Part shown: positions 16,024 through 25,826 of the stretch, one piece after another
Numbering within the stretch: position 1 is the stretch's first letter
Layout: each line of letters starts with the position of its first letter
Source of the DNA: Planctomycetaceae bacterium
GTDB lineage: Bacteria; Planctomycetota; Planctomycetia; Pirellulales; Lacipirellulaceae
Direction: 5' to 3'
NCBI GenBank assembly: GCA_002702655.1
Contig: PABB01000072.1
Span: 96,179-160,178, forward strand
Length of the DNA stretch: 64,000 bases
Program-made: the position numbers and the translations under genes
Notes under the pieces: model-generated
The model's input: only the letters and a program-made list of their open reading frames with translations
Databases searched by the model: none
Told to the model about the DNA's origin: nothing

Positions 16024-17064
16024 ATGGACAACCGAAGACGAGCGAATCGGATGAAGCGCTGGCGAGGGTTCACGCTCGTTGAACTCCTGGTGGTCATTGC
16101 GATCATCGGCATTTTGGTCGCCTTGCTGCTGCCGGCTGTGCAAGCTGCCCGGGAGGCGGCGCGTCGCGCGCAGTGCGCTAACAACCTGAAGCAGTTGTCG
16201 CTGGCAATGCTGCAGCACGAATCATCGACGGGGCATCTGCCCGCCGGCGGCTGGGGCGGTGACTGGGTCGGCGATCCGGACGGGGGCGCTGGCCTGGATC
16301 AACCGGGCGGCTGGATTTTCAACACCTTGCCGTACATCGAGCAAACCGCGGTGCACGAGATCGGCAAAGGGCTCACGGGGCTCGACAAGAGAAAGGCGCT
16401 CGCCACGCGAGACGCAATCGCTCTGGGGTCGTTCAATTGCCCGTCACGCCGCGCAGCCGTTCCGTACCCCAACTCCACGTTCAAGGTGCCGCTGAACAGT
16501 CGGTACGCAGCGGAGCACGGCCGGTCGGATTACGCGCAGAACGCCGGCGACGTGCAGGATCTGGAGCACTGGGTCTTTCATTGCTCGCCCCGCACGTATA
16601 CCGAAGGAGCGAAACCCGACTGGCGTCCGGCACTCGACGATCACTCGGGCGTGGGTTTTGCCGGGGCGCTGATTGAACTGCGTCACATCACCGATGGGAC
16701 CAGCAACACCTACTCGATCGGCGAGCGGTTCATCGAACCGCAGTTCTACGAAACGGGCCAGGCGCACGCTGACGACTGGCCGATGTATGCCGGATTTCAG
16801 GACGATTTGTATCGCTCTGTCTGGTACGACGTCGAAACGCCCAACGGCGAGGCTTATCTACCACTGCTGGATCGCGACGGCATCGACGGGGCGTCAGAGC
16901 GATTTGGCAGCGCCCATCCCGGCGGCTGTCACATTGCCATGGTCGACGGTTCCGTCGATCTCGTGTCGTACGACGTCGACGTCGAGGTTCATCGGCAAGC
17001 GGGGCATCGTTCCGACGCCGGAGCAATGCGTACGTTCAATCTCGAAGAAAATTGCCGCCAGTAG
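16024..17064 (+). CDS. DUF1559 pseudopilin-like protein
   Basis: Exported protein with a type IV pilin-like N-terminus: a short basic leader, [19 protein letters not shown], then the [18 protein letters not shown] helix typical of the planctomycete DUF1559 family. The C-terminal part shows DGTSNTYSIGERF and SAHPGGCHIAMVDGSVDLVSYDVD, the conserved end of the family. 346 residues. The ATG at 16024 was preferred to an upstream GTG; an ATG at 16051 would leave a leader of only a few residues. DUF1559 function is unknown; a role in pilus-like or secretion assemblies is inferred. Confidence 0.9.
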   Translation: MDNRRRANRMKRWRGFTLVELLVVIAIIGILVALLLPAVQAAREAARRAQCANNLKQLSLAMLQHESSTGHLPAGGWGGDWVGDPDGGAGLDQPGGWIFNTLPYIEQTAVHEIGKGLTGLDKRKALATRDAIALGSFNCPSRRAAVPYPNSTFKVPLNSRYAAEHGRSDYAQNAGDVQDLEHWVFHCSPRTYTEGAKPDWRPALDDHSGVGFAGALIELRHITDGTSNTYSIGERFIEPQFYETGQAHADDWPMYAGFQDDLYRSVWYDVETPNGEAYLPLLDRDGIDGASERFGSAHPGGCHIAMVDGSVDLVSYDVDVEVHRQAGHRSDAGAMRTFNLEENCRQ

Positions 17065-17148
17065 CTGCGACGGAAATGGGCACGAAGCGCCCGTGGCTCC
17101 CAGCATGCCTGTTCGATTGCCGGCTATCGCCCCTTGAACTCGAATCAC

Positions 17149-17811
17149 CTACTGACTGCTTAGCTCTAGCAAGATTCGGTCACCCACCGTATCGCGAGCG
17201 ATTTCATCCCCCAGTGCGTTGCCTTCTACGTATTTCTCAGGCAAACGCGTCTTCGGGTGCTCGACAGCAATTCGGTAGGTGCCGGCAAAGACGCCGCGCA
17301 TCCGGGCTTGCCGGAGATCCTCCGGGAGAAACTCCGGGGCGACCGACATCTTCGCGGCTCCTGAGGAATCTGTCTTGCCGGCGGCCGGCTTGGGGCCGTC
17401 GCCGAGGTAGGCCTCGGGGATCATTCTCACCTGGGCGCCCGGCAGCGGCCTGTCGTCGAGCAGGACCTCCACGATCAGCGTTCGCAAGCCAACGCCTTGA
17501 TGCGACCACGATTCGACGCGGGCGGCGATTTCCGCTTCGCTGACGCAACCATCTTTGTCGGCGTCGTACTTCTCTTGATACTTGAGAATACCTGGCACAC
17601 GGGAAAGCTCGTCTTTGCTGAGGCAATCGTCGCCATCTTGGTCGTAAGCTTCCATTGCCATTTCGCCTGCCGAATCGGCATCGAAATCAACGACCTCAAT
17701 CGCTGGCGGCGCACTGCTGCATCCCGCGAAGATCATTGCCAGCGCGAGCCAGCGAATGCGCTGCCGCTTCAGCCTGATGCACCGAGCGTGCAGAAGCGTG
17801 TTGACCTGCAT
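17149..17811 (-). CDS. EF-hand, carboxypeptidase-regulatory-like lipoprotein
   Basis: 220 residues with a lipoprotein-type signal (WLALAMIFAGCSSAPP; the residue three before Cys is Phe, less usual). Two EF-hand loops are readable: DQDGDDCLSKDEL and DADKDGCVSEAEI. The second half (about 105-215) resembles the small beta-sandwich regulatory domain that often accompanies DUF1559 genes (RTLIVEVLLDDRPLPGAQVRMIPEAYLG). It converges on the DUF1559 gene. A periplasmic or outer-membrane Ca-binding role is inferred only. Confidence 0.75.
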   Translation of the reverse strand: MQVNTLLHARCIRLKRQRIRWLALAMIFAGCSSAPPAIEVVDFDADSAGEMAMEAYDQDGDDCLSKDELSRVPGILKYQEKYDADKDGCVSEAEIAARVESWSHQGVGLRTLIVEVLLDDRPLPGAQVRMIPEAYLGDGPKPAAGKTDSSGAAKMSVAPEFLPEDLRQARMRGVFAGTYRIAVEHPKTRLPEKYVEGNALGDEIARDTVGDRILLELSSQ

Positions 17812-18045
17812 AGAATCGCCCCGCGACCGGCAAATAACAGTGGTAATTCAATGACCAGTGACGACAGCCGAACGCGACGTGGTTTGCCACCGAGAGAAGT
17901 CGCCGTCGCCAAGTGCATGCTAGGAGCGCAAGTCGACAGCGTCAACGCTCGCATCTGCATTCGCATTTCACAATGCTTGCGGATCTTTTCAGAATGCTAA
18001 CGTCAACATTCTGAGAGCTTCGAAAGTCGTCGCCGACGCCCGTCT

Positions 18046-19020
18046 TCACTGAACAGCATTTTCCTTCCGGCTCCATGCACGGTAGAGGTTGTCGATTTGG
18101 TCGCGCGTGAGTTTGCCGTCCGCCGCCGCTACTCCATAGACGCAGGTCAAAGCACCGTCCGGAGGCAGAACCAATGGCCGTTTATCGAGACCAAGCGTTG
18201 CAGCGATATACGCGAACGGCTCGGTCATCGTAAACCACACGGTCCGGCCACGCGGGTTGTCCCGGCGAGCGAATACCGCGACGGTCACGTCGTTGCCATC
18301 AATTGAGGATTGATAGGCGCACCAACTGGCTTGAACCAAATTCTCGGCGTCCGGCGCCAATTCAGCGCCGCGATCGTCTGCCAGCAAGTGGGTTCCCGAG
18401 TCGTCCATCGGTTCAACGAACCGCAGGCCCAGGCCGAAATACCGCTCGCCGTTGAAGGTCGGGGGCTGATCCGGATTGGCGCCCATCAGTTCGCACCTCC
18501 AGGTCAGCAGCGTAGCGTTTGCGTCGTGGGTGCACTCAACATGAATCTCGCGCTGCTCGCGAATGACGCGATTGTCGTTATCGTCGACCCAATCGACGCC
18601 TTGTGTCACCGAAACAAGTTGACGACCTGTGCCGTTCCGATCGATCCGACAAACAACTCTATTGCCTTTCTGCCGACCGATCCGCGGGGGCCCTTCGACA
18701 CCCGGACTCTCATGCCAGAAGTTCACGTCATCGACACCCACGGCAAACATCAAAGCATGGTGGTGCACGTGGTCAGAGGGTGCATCGCGTAGGACCTGAA
18801 AGCCTGCTGGCGTGTAAAGTTTTGCGACATACGGCTTGGTCGAATCAGCAGCAGAACGGTATTCGCAGATTGGCGCTGATCCGGCAACGACGACTGTGCC
18901 GTCGACCTGTCGCAAGCATCGCAATCCGGCATCTCCGGCGCAAACGGTTCCATTCACCGCCGTCGCGACCCATGCAAATAAAAGTCCGCCTGCCACAAGC
19001 GAGACCGAACTGGGCGACAT
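18046..19020 (-). CDS. DUF6807 (PmoA-like) exported protein
   Basis: 324 residues. A signal peptide (MSPSSVSLVAGGLLFAWVAT) is followed by a family core with KPYVAKLYTPAGFQVLRDAPSDHVHHHALMFAVG in two pieces: the HVHHHALMFA segment is the strongest landmark. ERYFGLGLRF and TVWFTMTEPFAYIAATLGLD are also typical. I start at the ATG at 19020, 40 bases after the upstream gene; a longer frame exists upstream but overlaps that gene entirely. Members of this family are found with Gfo/Idh dehydrogenases in planctomycete sugar clusters. Biochemical role unknown. Confidence 0.8.
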   Translation of the reverse strand: MSPSSVSLVAGGLLFAWVATAVNGTVCAGDAGLRCLRQVDGTVVVAGSAPICEYRSAADSTKPYVAKLYTPAGFQVLRDAPSDHVHHHALMFAVGVDDVNFWHESPGVEGPPRIGRQKGNRVVCRIDRNGTGRQLVSVTQGVDWVDDNDNRVIREQREIHVECTHDANATLLTWRCELMGANPDQPPTFNGERYFGLGLRFVEPMDDSGTHLLADDRGAELAPDAENLVQASWCAYQSSIDGNDVTVAVFARRDNPRGRTVWFTMTEPFAYIAATLGLDKRPLVLPPDGALTCVYGVAAADGKLTRDQIDNLYRAWSRKENAVQ

Positions 19021-19060
19021 TAGCCGCTGCGCGGTCCGATGGCGGACGCGATGCGCCCTA

Positions 19061-20338
19061 TCACGCCTGGGCGGGCTTGATCTCTCGGGTTGTCTCGTCG
19101 AAGACCACCTTTCGCTGCAAGCGATACGAGGTATCGGCCATTGCCACGGCAACGCCTTGGCGGTACCCCATGTCCATGTTCGAGACGGGCTGCGTCCCGC
19201 TGCGAATCGCATCGGCCCAATCGCGCACGTGAGCTGCGCCAGGATACGGCGGATCTTCTTCGAGCAGCTTCTGCTCAGGGACTTCATCACTGACGCCTTT
19301 GCTGGAATAGACCGGGTTGCCGGGATCGTGGCCAAAACGCGTCTCGACCATTCCCTTCTCGAGCATGAATCGCGTGCTCTCCGTGTCGTAGTTGCTCCCG
19401 AAATGACTCTCGAACTGGGTGTAGAATCCCTCACCGTATTCGAGCACCACCGAGACATTGTCCGGAGCGGTCCGCCGTGGATCGCGGCCGGGGACGTAGC
19501 TTCCGCCCCACGCAGTGGCCGACTTGGGGCAACCGCTACCGGTGACTGCGTGGACAAAGTTGCTGAAATGCGACATCCATCCGCACATCGGCCCGCTGGA
19601 GAAGTCGTAGTATCCCATCCAGGCCGCATGCATGTCCGCGTCAAATGGACGGTCCGGCTTGCCATATAGGAATTGTGTCCAGTCCGTCTCGCCCGCGGAC
19701 TTTGGGCCATCCGTGTAGAACGTCCAGTAGGGACGGACCAGGCTGACAGACGATTCGATTCGAAACAGCTTGCCGAGCGGTCCCGCGGCAAGAAAATCGC
19801 GCAGCGCCGGTCCCTGCGGGCCGCTGACGCCCTGCGTGCCATGCTGAACCACAATACCGGACTTTTGGACGGCGTCGTAGCAACCGTTGAGTTCTTCAAG
19901 ACTCTCCATGAGCGGCGCAATTGGCTTCTCGACGTACGCATGCTTGCCGGCGGCCGCCGCGTCGCTGAGTTGGCCGCAGTGTTGATGAGCAGGCGTCGCG
20001 ATGATCACGGCATCGACGTCCGCCTGGTCGAGCAGGTCGCGATAGTCCGCAAACGTTCGCGGCAGATCACCCGTTTGCTGTTTCACCTGATCCGGGTAAG
20101 TAGCCATGCGGTGCTTCCAGATATCGTTCACTGCGACGATTTGCAGGTTTGCGTCGGCCGGCGGAATCATGTTCTGCACGATGTACCGCCCGCGAACGCC
20201 GCAGCCGATGACGCCCACGCCAATGCGATCATTGGCACCGAGCACGCGTGCGTAGCTTCCCGCGGCGAGCGTTGCCGCCGTTCCTGCGGCGACCGCAGTA
20301 TGGAGGAACTCGCGTCGACTAGATTGCACTCTCTTCAT
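19061..20338 (-). CDS. Gfo/Idh/MocA oxidoreductase, Tat-exported
   Basis: 425 residues. Tat signal (SSRREFLHTAVAAGTAATLAAG), Rossmann motif GVGVIGCGVRGRYIV, HAYVEKPIAPL with the catalytic-region Lys, and the C-terminal substrate domain with a conserved WMSHFSNFVH. I use the ATG at 20338, which has AAGGG eight bases upstream; an upstream GTG (20353) lacks one. It is the middle gene of a three-gene minus-strand operon with a TIM-barrel isomerase (upstream) and DUF6807 (downstream). Acts on a sugar or inositol-like substrate; the exact one is unknown. Confidence 0.87.
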   Translation of the reverse strand: MKRVQSSRREFLHTAVAAGTAATLAAGSYARVLGANDRIGVGVIGCGVRGRYIVQNMIPPADANLQIVAVNDIWKHRMATYPDQVKQQTGDLPRTFADYRDLLDQADVDAVIIATPAHQHCGQLSDAAAAGKHAYVEKPIAPLMESLEELNGCYDAVQKSGIVVQHGTQGVSGPQGPALRDFLAAGPLGKLFRIESSVSLVRPYWTFYTDGPKSAGETDWTQFLYGKPDRPFDADMHAAWMGYYDFSSGPMCGWMSHFSNFVHAVTGSGCPKSATAWGGSYVPGRDPRRTAPDNVSVVLEYGEGFYTQFESHFGSNYDTESTRFMLEKGMVETRFGHDPGNPVYSSKGVSDEVPEQKLLEEDPPYPGAAHVRDWADAIRSGTQPVSNMDMGYRQGVAVAMADTSYRLQRKVVFDETTREIKPAQA

Positions 20339-20400
20339 CTCTGAACCCTTCACACTGAGGTGTCATCAATTCCTAGGCCACTGCATCTTGGACGATCCGA

Positions 20401-21228
20401 CTATTCGATCAACGGTTTCAGATACTCGAAGCTGCGTTGCGCTTGCTCGACCGTTCCGCATTCGACGCTGAGCACAATGTCACGCGGAGCGGATCGGCAA
20501 GCCAGGACCACCGCCGGCCAGTCGATGACGCCCTCCCCACAGGCGCAGCCGACTGGCGTGCCGGTTACCATGCCGCGCTGCTTGTCCGACTGGTCAATCG
20601 AGATATCTTTGGCGTGCAGATGCACAAGTCGAGCCGCCACGTGTTGCAGCCAACCAACAGGCTCTTCGCCGCAGAGGTAACTGTTGCCCGTGTCGAAATT
20701 CACCCCGATAACCGGCGAATCGACCAAGTCCGCAATGCGATCAAGCCCGTCGACAGTTTGGCTGTACTGCTGGTGCGGCTCCAGGCCGATCAATATGCCG
20801 CGGGGTTCGGCTACGGTCGCCGCTTCGCGTATCGCGTAACGCATCAGCACGTGATCTTCTTCGGACGTCGTCCATGTCGACTTGGGACCTTCGTCCGTGT
20901 TGACCACCGGCGCACCACATTCGGCGGCAAAGCGGATGGCCTGTTTGAGATACTCAACGCTGATTTCAGGCTTGCAAAGAGGGCAGTGGGCGGACAAACC
21001 CGAGAGTTTCACGCCCGCATTCTCGCACGCCCTGCGAATGCGCAGCGGATCGTCGAGCATCGAGACACTGTGGAAGTACCCAGCTTCGCTGAGCAACTCG
21101 CGTCCCCAGTGGACCATCGGCTCAACGAATGGGTAGCCGATCTCGGCCGCCTTAGCGACGCCCCATTCGAACGTCTTGTCGGCCGATCGAACGAACTCGA
21201 GATTGATTCCCAGAGATAGCCGCCCCAT
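20401..21228 (-). CDS. Sugar phosphate isomerase/epimerase (TIM barrel)
   Basis: 275 residues of the AP endonuclease 2/xylose isomerase-like TIM-barrel superfamily. Metal-binding positions of the family can be read in GLEPHQQYSQT (Glu), NFDTGNSYLCGEEP (Asp/Asn), HLHAKDIS (His) and SVECGT (Glu). Related proteins isomerise or epimerise sugars and inositols. First gene of the operon with the Gfo/Idh and DUF6807 genes (62 bases to the next). The pairing isomerase + Gfo/Idh mirrors the operon at 9821-12243, so this genome region has two such sets. Confidence 0.82.
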   Translation of the reverse strand: MGRLSLGINLEFVRSADKTFEWGVAKAAEIGYPFVEPMVHWGRELLSEAGYFHSVSMLDDPLRIRRACENAGVKLSGLSAHCPLCKPEISVEYLKQAIRFAAECGAPVVNTDEGPKSTWTTSEEDHVLMRYAIREAATVAEPRGILIGLEPHQQYSQTVDGLDRIADLVDSPVIGVNFDTGNSYLCGEEPVGWLQHVAARLVHLHAKDISIDQSDKQRGMVTGTPVGCACGEGVIDWPAVVLACRSAPRDIVLSVECGTVEQAQRSFEYLKPLIE

Positions 21229-21328
21229 TGCCTGAACCTGGACAGATGGGAACTGAAAAGATCTGTATCGCCAGGGTTAGCGTATCAGAAGGCGGTTTGA
21301 GAGACCAGCGCCAATAGCCAGGCTTCGC

Positions 21329-24300
21329 CTACAGAGCATCGTCTAAGCGGCGCCACTGCGTACCAAGAAGGCGCGAAAATACCTCCTCGCGATCCATGAC
21401 GCCAGCAGCTCCACATCGATCATTGGAAATCCGATCGATAATGTCATGATGACTATCTACGAGGGCCGGCGTAGCGAAAGCGGCACGGTACGGCGGCATT
21501 AGGTCGCGAGTCTCAAGCCTTTGCTCCCATCTCTTCCAAAAAGCAGACTCATCGTTTGACGGCGCGCTCCGCGACGTCTGCGTGATGGCATTTTGCCACC
21601 AGCCAAGCCAAATCGCGCTTGCCGGCTGGAGTATGGCGGCATTACCCCCGATCGGTTGATTTGGCGCGTCCGCCATTGCCAGGCTCACCGCCACTTGCGT
21701 CTCACTGCTTGCGGTGAGAGGAAACGCGATTTGAGATCCGTAGCCATCCTGCCACACTTCCAGATCGGCCGAGTCGACGTCTCCGCTGTAGTTGCCGTCC
21801 GCGCCTTCGCCAGCTACAGCAACCGGCATCCCGACCGCACGCTGCCACGCCAGAAAGTCGCGACCGTCCACCCATTCGTCTGGTTGGTAATCACCCATCA
21901 GCGGACTACCCGGCGTGCCGCCGTCAACAAGGCTCGCCCGCCAGTTCATTGGATCCGCGGGATCGCCCGACGCGTCAATGATCTCCAAGCTGGGGCCGCC
22001 GCCGTCAGCCTCGGTCGGCCACGGAGCGGCGTCATCGTACTCGAACGAGAGGAATTCGACTCCTGCGGCGGTCTCCAGTGCGATGGTCTCTCCCCCGTTG
22101 CTGAGATTAGCCGGTCCGAAGCCCGTCGGCGCGATTCTTGGCCCGGTCCCGTAGACCACCTGGAACACGGCCGGCGACCGAGCCACGACAATTCGCTCGC
22201 CGGGCGCCAACGACAGCCCGGACTCAAACACGTAAGGAGTTCCTGTGAACTGGGTGATCTGAATTCCGGAGAGATCGACCTGCTGCGAACCAGCGTTGAG
22301 CAGCTCGATAAACTCCAAGTCCTCTGAGTCAGCAATCCCCGCATACTCGGCTGGATGGTAATTGATCTCCGTGATCGCGAGCGTCGGCGCCGAATTCGGC
22401 GCCGCTGCCAGGAACTCGATCGGGGCCGACCAGCGGCTCCAGTTGCCATCGTCGTCCTGCATCCGCACGCGAGCGCGATAGGTTTTGCCCGACTCCAGGG
22501 CTGCGGAGGGAACATCCAATTGCGATGCGAAGGTTGTTATTTCGCCCGACTCCCAAGTGCCCTCAATTTCGTAGATGTACGGATTACCGGCGGAGTAATT
22601 GGCAACCGATGTGTTATACACCTCGGCAATTCGCCACTCCATTGCGGCAAATGTCTCGTTTCCCTGTCGATCGACAAAGTCCGACGTGACAAATGCCAGC
22701 TCGTCGATGGCGAACTCCGGATCGCCAACGTACGTGATCGTCGGCGTTCCCGGCGCGCCAGCGATGCTTCCCTGTTCCTGCAGCAACTGATAGCCGTATC
22801 CGCCCGGACCGACAAAGTCCTGCATGTACTCAACCAGCCCTGCGAACGACTCGGCCGTCAGCAGCGCTGGATTGAAATTCTCATACCAGATGCCCTTCTT
22901 CACCTTCTGGGGGTGATAGTCCCACATCGCCTGATTGGCGTCGAGAATGGTCGGATCGTCGCTGCCCAGCGTCAGGATGTCGGCCAACTCTTCAACCACG
23001 AGGGCTGCGTCGCCACTTTCCAGGAGCAGGTCGCTGATTTCGCGCAGGCGATTGTTGTAGGCGAGTTGCGCCTGCGGATGGTCAGTCAGCAATGTACGAA
23101 TATTCTCGCGTGTCGTTACCGGCTGGCTAAAGTGCGGCGCATCCTCAAATGTCAGATCCAGATCCCAAGGAATGACAAACCACTGCCCGGTGGCCTCGTT
23201 GCGAAAGTAGTTGACGTTTTCGTTGGGGCGTATGTCTGCGTTGTTCACGACGTGATTGATGATGTTCCAGGCGAAATAGACGTCCCAGTTGAGATTCTCC
23301 TCCCACCATTGCAGCGTCTCAAAACCGCCGTCGATGCCGTTCAGAAAAGCAGCAAGGTCGGAACGATCCGTTACAGACTCGGCTCCTTGGTGCCGTTGTG
23401 TCGTCGCGCCAAACACGTTGCCGTGCATGTTATAAATATTGCCGTCGGGCAGATCGCGCTCGTCTAAGAAGCTGCCGTCGGGTTGCTCGATGCCGATGTA
23501 CAGGCCCCAGTAGTCGCCGCCGTACTGGTTGGCGCCGGCTTCCGAAGTGTCGTCGATGATTCGGAAATTGAGATAGGACGTGGCTGGGGCCGGCGCGCCT
23601 GCCAACTCGTACAACTTGAACGCAACGGGCTCGAACAGGACAGTCCCGTCGGTCGACACGTCGTTGCGCCACCACGGATTCGTTCCGGGCAGTATATTGA
23701 TCTCGTCCCACAACTCCCCGTAGGGATTGCCGTAGTTGTCGCGAGCTTGCAGGTAGTGGCCGGCAAGAAAGTCGATCTTCCACTTGTTCTTGCCAACAGC
23801 GTACGTCGACGCGACGCCGCGGTTGCGGAATTCGACGTGGTCGTACACGACGCCGTCGTAAATGAGCGTGCCGCGAAACTCCACTTCGTTATACTGCGGA
23901 TTGTACTGACTATTCTGCACGTCAGCGGCATCAGCAATCAAATGGTAGGTTGCGATGTCGTCGAGCAGGGCGCCATCGTAGACGACTGTCGGCTCGACGC
24001 CAGGACGCAAGGACGCAGCGTAATCGGGGACGCCGTCGTAGACAAAGTAAGCAAAATTTGTCTGAGGATCGTCGGCATAAGGCGCCTGCACAGAGGCCCC
24101 GAGGGCATCAGTCGCGACAAACCGATACCGCACGAGCCGTCGGTGAGTCTGCAAGGCGGAACTCAGCGTCACCGAGTAGACGTCGTCGCCGGCCACCGCA
24201 TCTCCGTCAACACCGGCGTCGTTCATGGCCAGCGACGTCCACGACGTCGCGTACTCCGCGTCCGTGATGCGAATGTAGGCGCCGGGGTCGACAAGTTGAT

Positions 24301-25528
24301 ACTCCAGCGTAAGCCCCTGCACTCCGTCGGGATCGGTTGCCTTGATTGAAATGACGACGTCCTGGCCAGACGCCGGCTGATCGTGCGATTGAGACAGTTG
24401 ACGCAACTGAGGGGGAGCGTTATCCACCAGCACCGAGTTTTGCGCACCTGGCGTCGGCTGGGCGATTGTCGCCCCAGGCTTGGATAGTTCGAGGTTGAAA
24501 GACGCATCGCTGCTGTTGAGCGTTCCGTTGAGAACGTGCACAGCGACCGTATTCGTGCCGCTGACGAGATGCTCGGCAACGCCGGTCAGCGCAATGTTCT
24601 CCCAGATGGCCTCGTGATTCTGGCCAGAGACACTGTCGAAGTGCTTGTCGCCTGCTGTCACGTGGACCCGCGCGACTTCGACGCCGTTCAGATACACGAT
24701 GGCGCCGTCGTCGACATAGATTCGCAGATCCAGCTCGTCAGGAATCGTCCCAACAAGCTCAAATGACCGGCGTGCGTAGAAGGACGAGTAGTTGAATCGC
24801 ATATCGCCCAGCACGGTCGCATCGTCGCCGTCGCCAAAACCGATGGATGCCGTGCCGTCTTGCCAGCCGACGACGTCATTGGCCTCGGCGAAACCTGTCT
24901 TGCGCCAATCGTCCGCGGGATCAGACAGACTCGCGGGCGGATCAGCCGTCAGCCCCTTTCGATACCGCCACGTCGAGCCGGCGGCCACCAGCGGCTGCCC
25001 GTCAGTGGGATCCGACGACAGCCCTGACGAACGCCAGCTTCCCGAGAGATCGTTGTCGAGTCCGGGATTGATCAGTTCCAGCGAACTGCCGTACTCGCCC
25101 GTCGTGGGCCACGGGAACCCTGGCTTGTAGCTGACGACATCGATCAGCGAGTTTGAGGCATCGAACAGTTCGATCGTCTCGCCCTCGTTTCTTAGTCGAT
25201 CGCCGAGTTCCCATTCGCCATCAGGAACGACGCCGTACTTCGCCTGAAAATCGACCGCATTCTGCGCGACAACGAAGTAGCCGCCCGCTGCAATCTCCGC
25301 GGCTTCAGGAAAACTGAAATCGACGGCCTCGTCGATTCGCCACCCTGTCAAATCAACTGGGGCGTTCCCGGTGTTGATCAGTTCGATGAACTCGACCTGC
25401 TCCGTATTGAGATCCGGATCGTAGTGGATCTCATTGATCACGACGGCCAGGAGGTTGCGTGATTCCAGCGACTCAACGCGAAGTTGGCGGTCGCTGTGAC
25501 GTTGTCGCGTGATTCTCGTTCCGGGCAC
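21329..25528 (-). CDS. Giant LEPR-XLL / lamin-tail / CotH surface protein
   Basis: 1399 residues. The N-terminus carries the planctomycete LEPR-XLL sorting motif (LRVESLESRNLLAV, 16-29). In order: a lamin-tail domain (29-150), a beta-sandwich region with YLNGVEVARV (190-345), a CotH kinase-like domain (about 520-870) with WDLDLTFEDAPHF holding the acidic pair near residue 789, a fibronectin-like stretch, a second lamin-tail domain (about 1049-1200), and a dockerin-like cassette (VDGRDFLAWQ; about 1210-1266). The GTG start has AGAAGG upstream. CotH proteins phosphorylate spore or surface proteins; here a cell-surface protein kinase or structural scaffold is inferred. The C-terminal 130 residues are unrecognised. 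Confidence 0.87.
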   Translation of the reverse strand: MPGTRITRQRHSDRQLRVESLESRNLLAVVINEIHYDPDLNTEQVEFIELINTGNAPVDLTGWRIDEAVDFSFPEAAEIAAGGYFVVAQNAVDFQAKYGVVPDGEWELGDRLRNEGETIELFDASNSLIDVVSYKPGFPWPTTGEYGSSLELINPGLDNDLSGSWRSSGLSSDPTDGQPLVAAGSTWRYRKGLTADPPASLSDPADDWRKTGFAEANDVVGWQDGTASIGFGDGDDATVLGDMRFNYSSFYARRSFELVGTIPDELDLRIYVDDGAIVYLNGVEVARVHVTAGDKHFDSVSGQNHEAIWENIALTGVAEHLVSGTNTVAVHVLNGTLNSSDASFNLELSKPGATIAQPTPGAQNSVLVDNAPPQLRQLSQSHDQPASGQDVVISIKATDPDGVQGLTLEYQLVDPGAYIRITDAEYATSWTSLAMNDAGVDGDAVAGDDVYSVTLSSALQTHRRLVRYRFVATDALGASVQAPYADDPQTNFAYFVYDGVPDYAASLRPGVEPTVVYDGALLDDIATYHLIADAADVQNSQYNPQYNEVEFRGTLIYDGVVYDHVEFRNRGVASTYAVGKNKWKIDFLAGHYLQARDNYGNPYGELWDEINILPGTNPWWRNDVSTDGTVLFEPVAFKLYELAGAPAPATSYLNFRIIDDTSEAGANQYGGDYWGLYIGIEQPDGSFLDERDLPDGNIYNMHGNVFGATTQRHQGAESVTDRSDLAAFLNGIDGGFETLQWWEENLNWDVYFAWNIINHVVNNADIRPNENVNYFRNEATGQWFVIPWDLDLTFEDAPHFSQPVTTRENIRTLLTDHPQAQLAYNNRLREISDLLLESGDAALVVEELADILTLGSDDPTILDANQAMWDYHPQKVKKGIWYENFNPALLTAESFAGLVEYMQDFVGPGGYGYQLLQEQGSIAGAPGTPTITYVGDPEFAIDELAFVTSDFVDRQGNETFAAMEWRIAEVYNTSVANYSAGNPYIYEIEGTWESGEITTFASQLDVPSAALESGKTYRARVRMQDDDGNWSRWSAPIEFLAAAPNSAPTLAITEINYHPAEYAGIADSEDLEFIELLNAGSQQVDLSGIQITQFTGTPYVFESGLSLAPGERIVVARSPAVFQVVYGTGPRIAPTGFGPANLSNGGETIALETAAGVEFLSFEYDDAAPWPTEADGGGPSLEIIDASGDPADPMNWRASLVDGGTPGSPLMGDYQPDEWVDGRDFLAWQRAVGMPVAVAGEGADGNYSGDVDSADLEVWQDGYGSQIAFPLTASSETQVAVSLAMADAPNQPIGGNAAILQPASAIWLGWWQNAITQTSRSAPSNDESAFWKRWEQRLETRDLMPPYRAAFATPALVDSHHDIIDRISNDRCGAAGVMDREEVFSRLLGTQWRRLDDAL

Positions 25529-25826
25529 CGTGTTACCTTCTCTGCAATGTCAACGTCGTGGCTTCTGGCTGAAGTCGTCCAGCTGCGGTTGGTTGGACCA
25601 GTCGCCGGTTCGTGCCCGGCTCGCCAAAACGGGCTCAAAAACACCGTCGCCCATCTCAGCGGTACGCCTGCAATGCCGCAGCAGAAGCAAAGCGCGAGTC
25701 GCCGGTCTCTTTCGACCAGTACGCGACAGGCCCTCCCGCATGCCGGCAAGAACGAGTCGGCATGTGGGGCCGCTCGACTCGTCACTCCGTCGTGTGGCGG
25801 GCGGCAGCCGCGGCATATGATCGAGA

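Noticed and set aside
18046-19941. Long minus-strand frame of 631 codons joining the DUF6807 gene with upstream sequence
   Set aside because: The first 307 codons are antisense-frame shadow of the Gfo/Idh gene (19061-20338); the DUF6807 protein starts cleanly at 19020.
22355-24349. Plus-strand frames of 370 and 288 codons opposite the giant CotH protein
   Set aside because: Composition rich in Arg/Val/His typical of the complementary frame of a high-GC gene; no ribosome sites or domain patterns.
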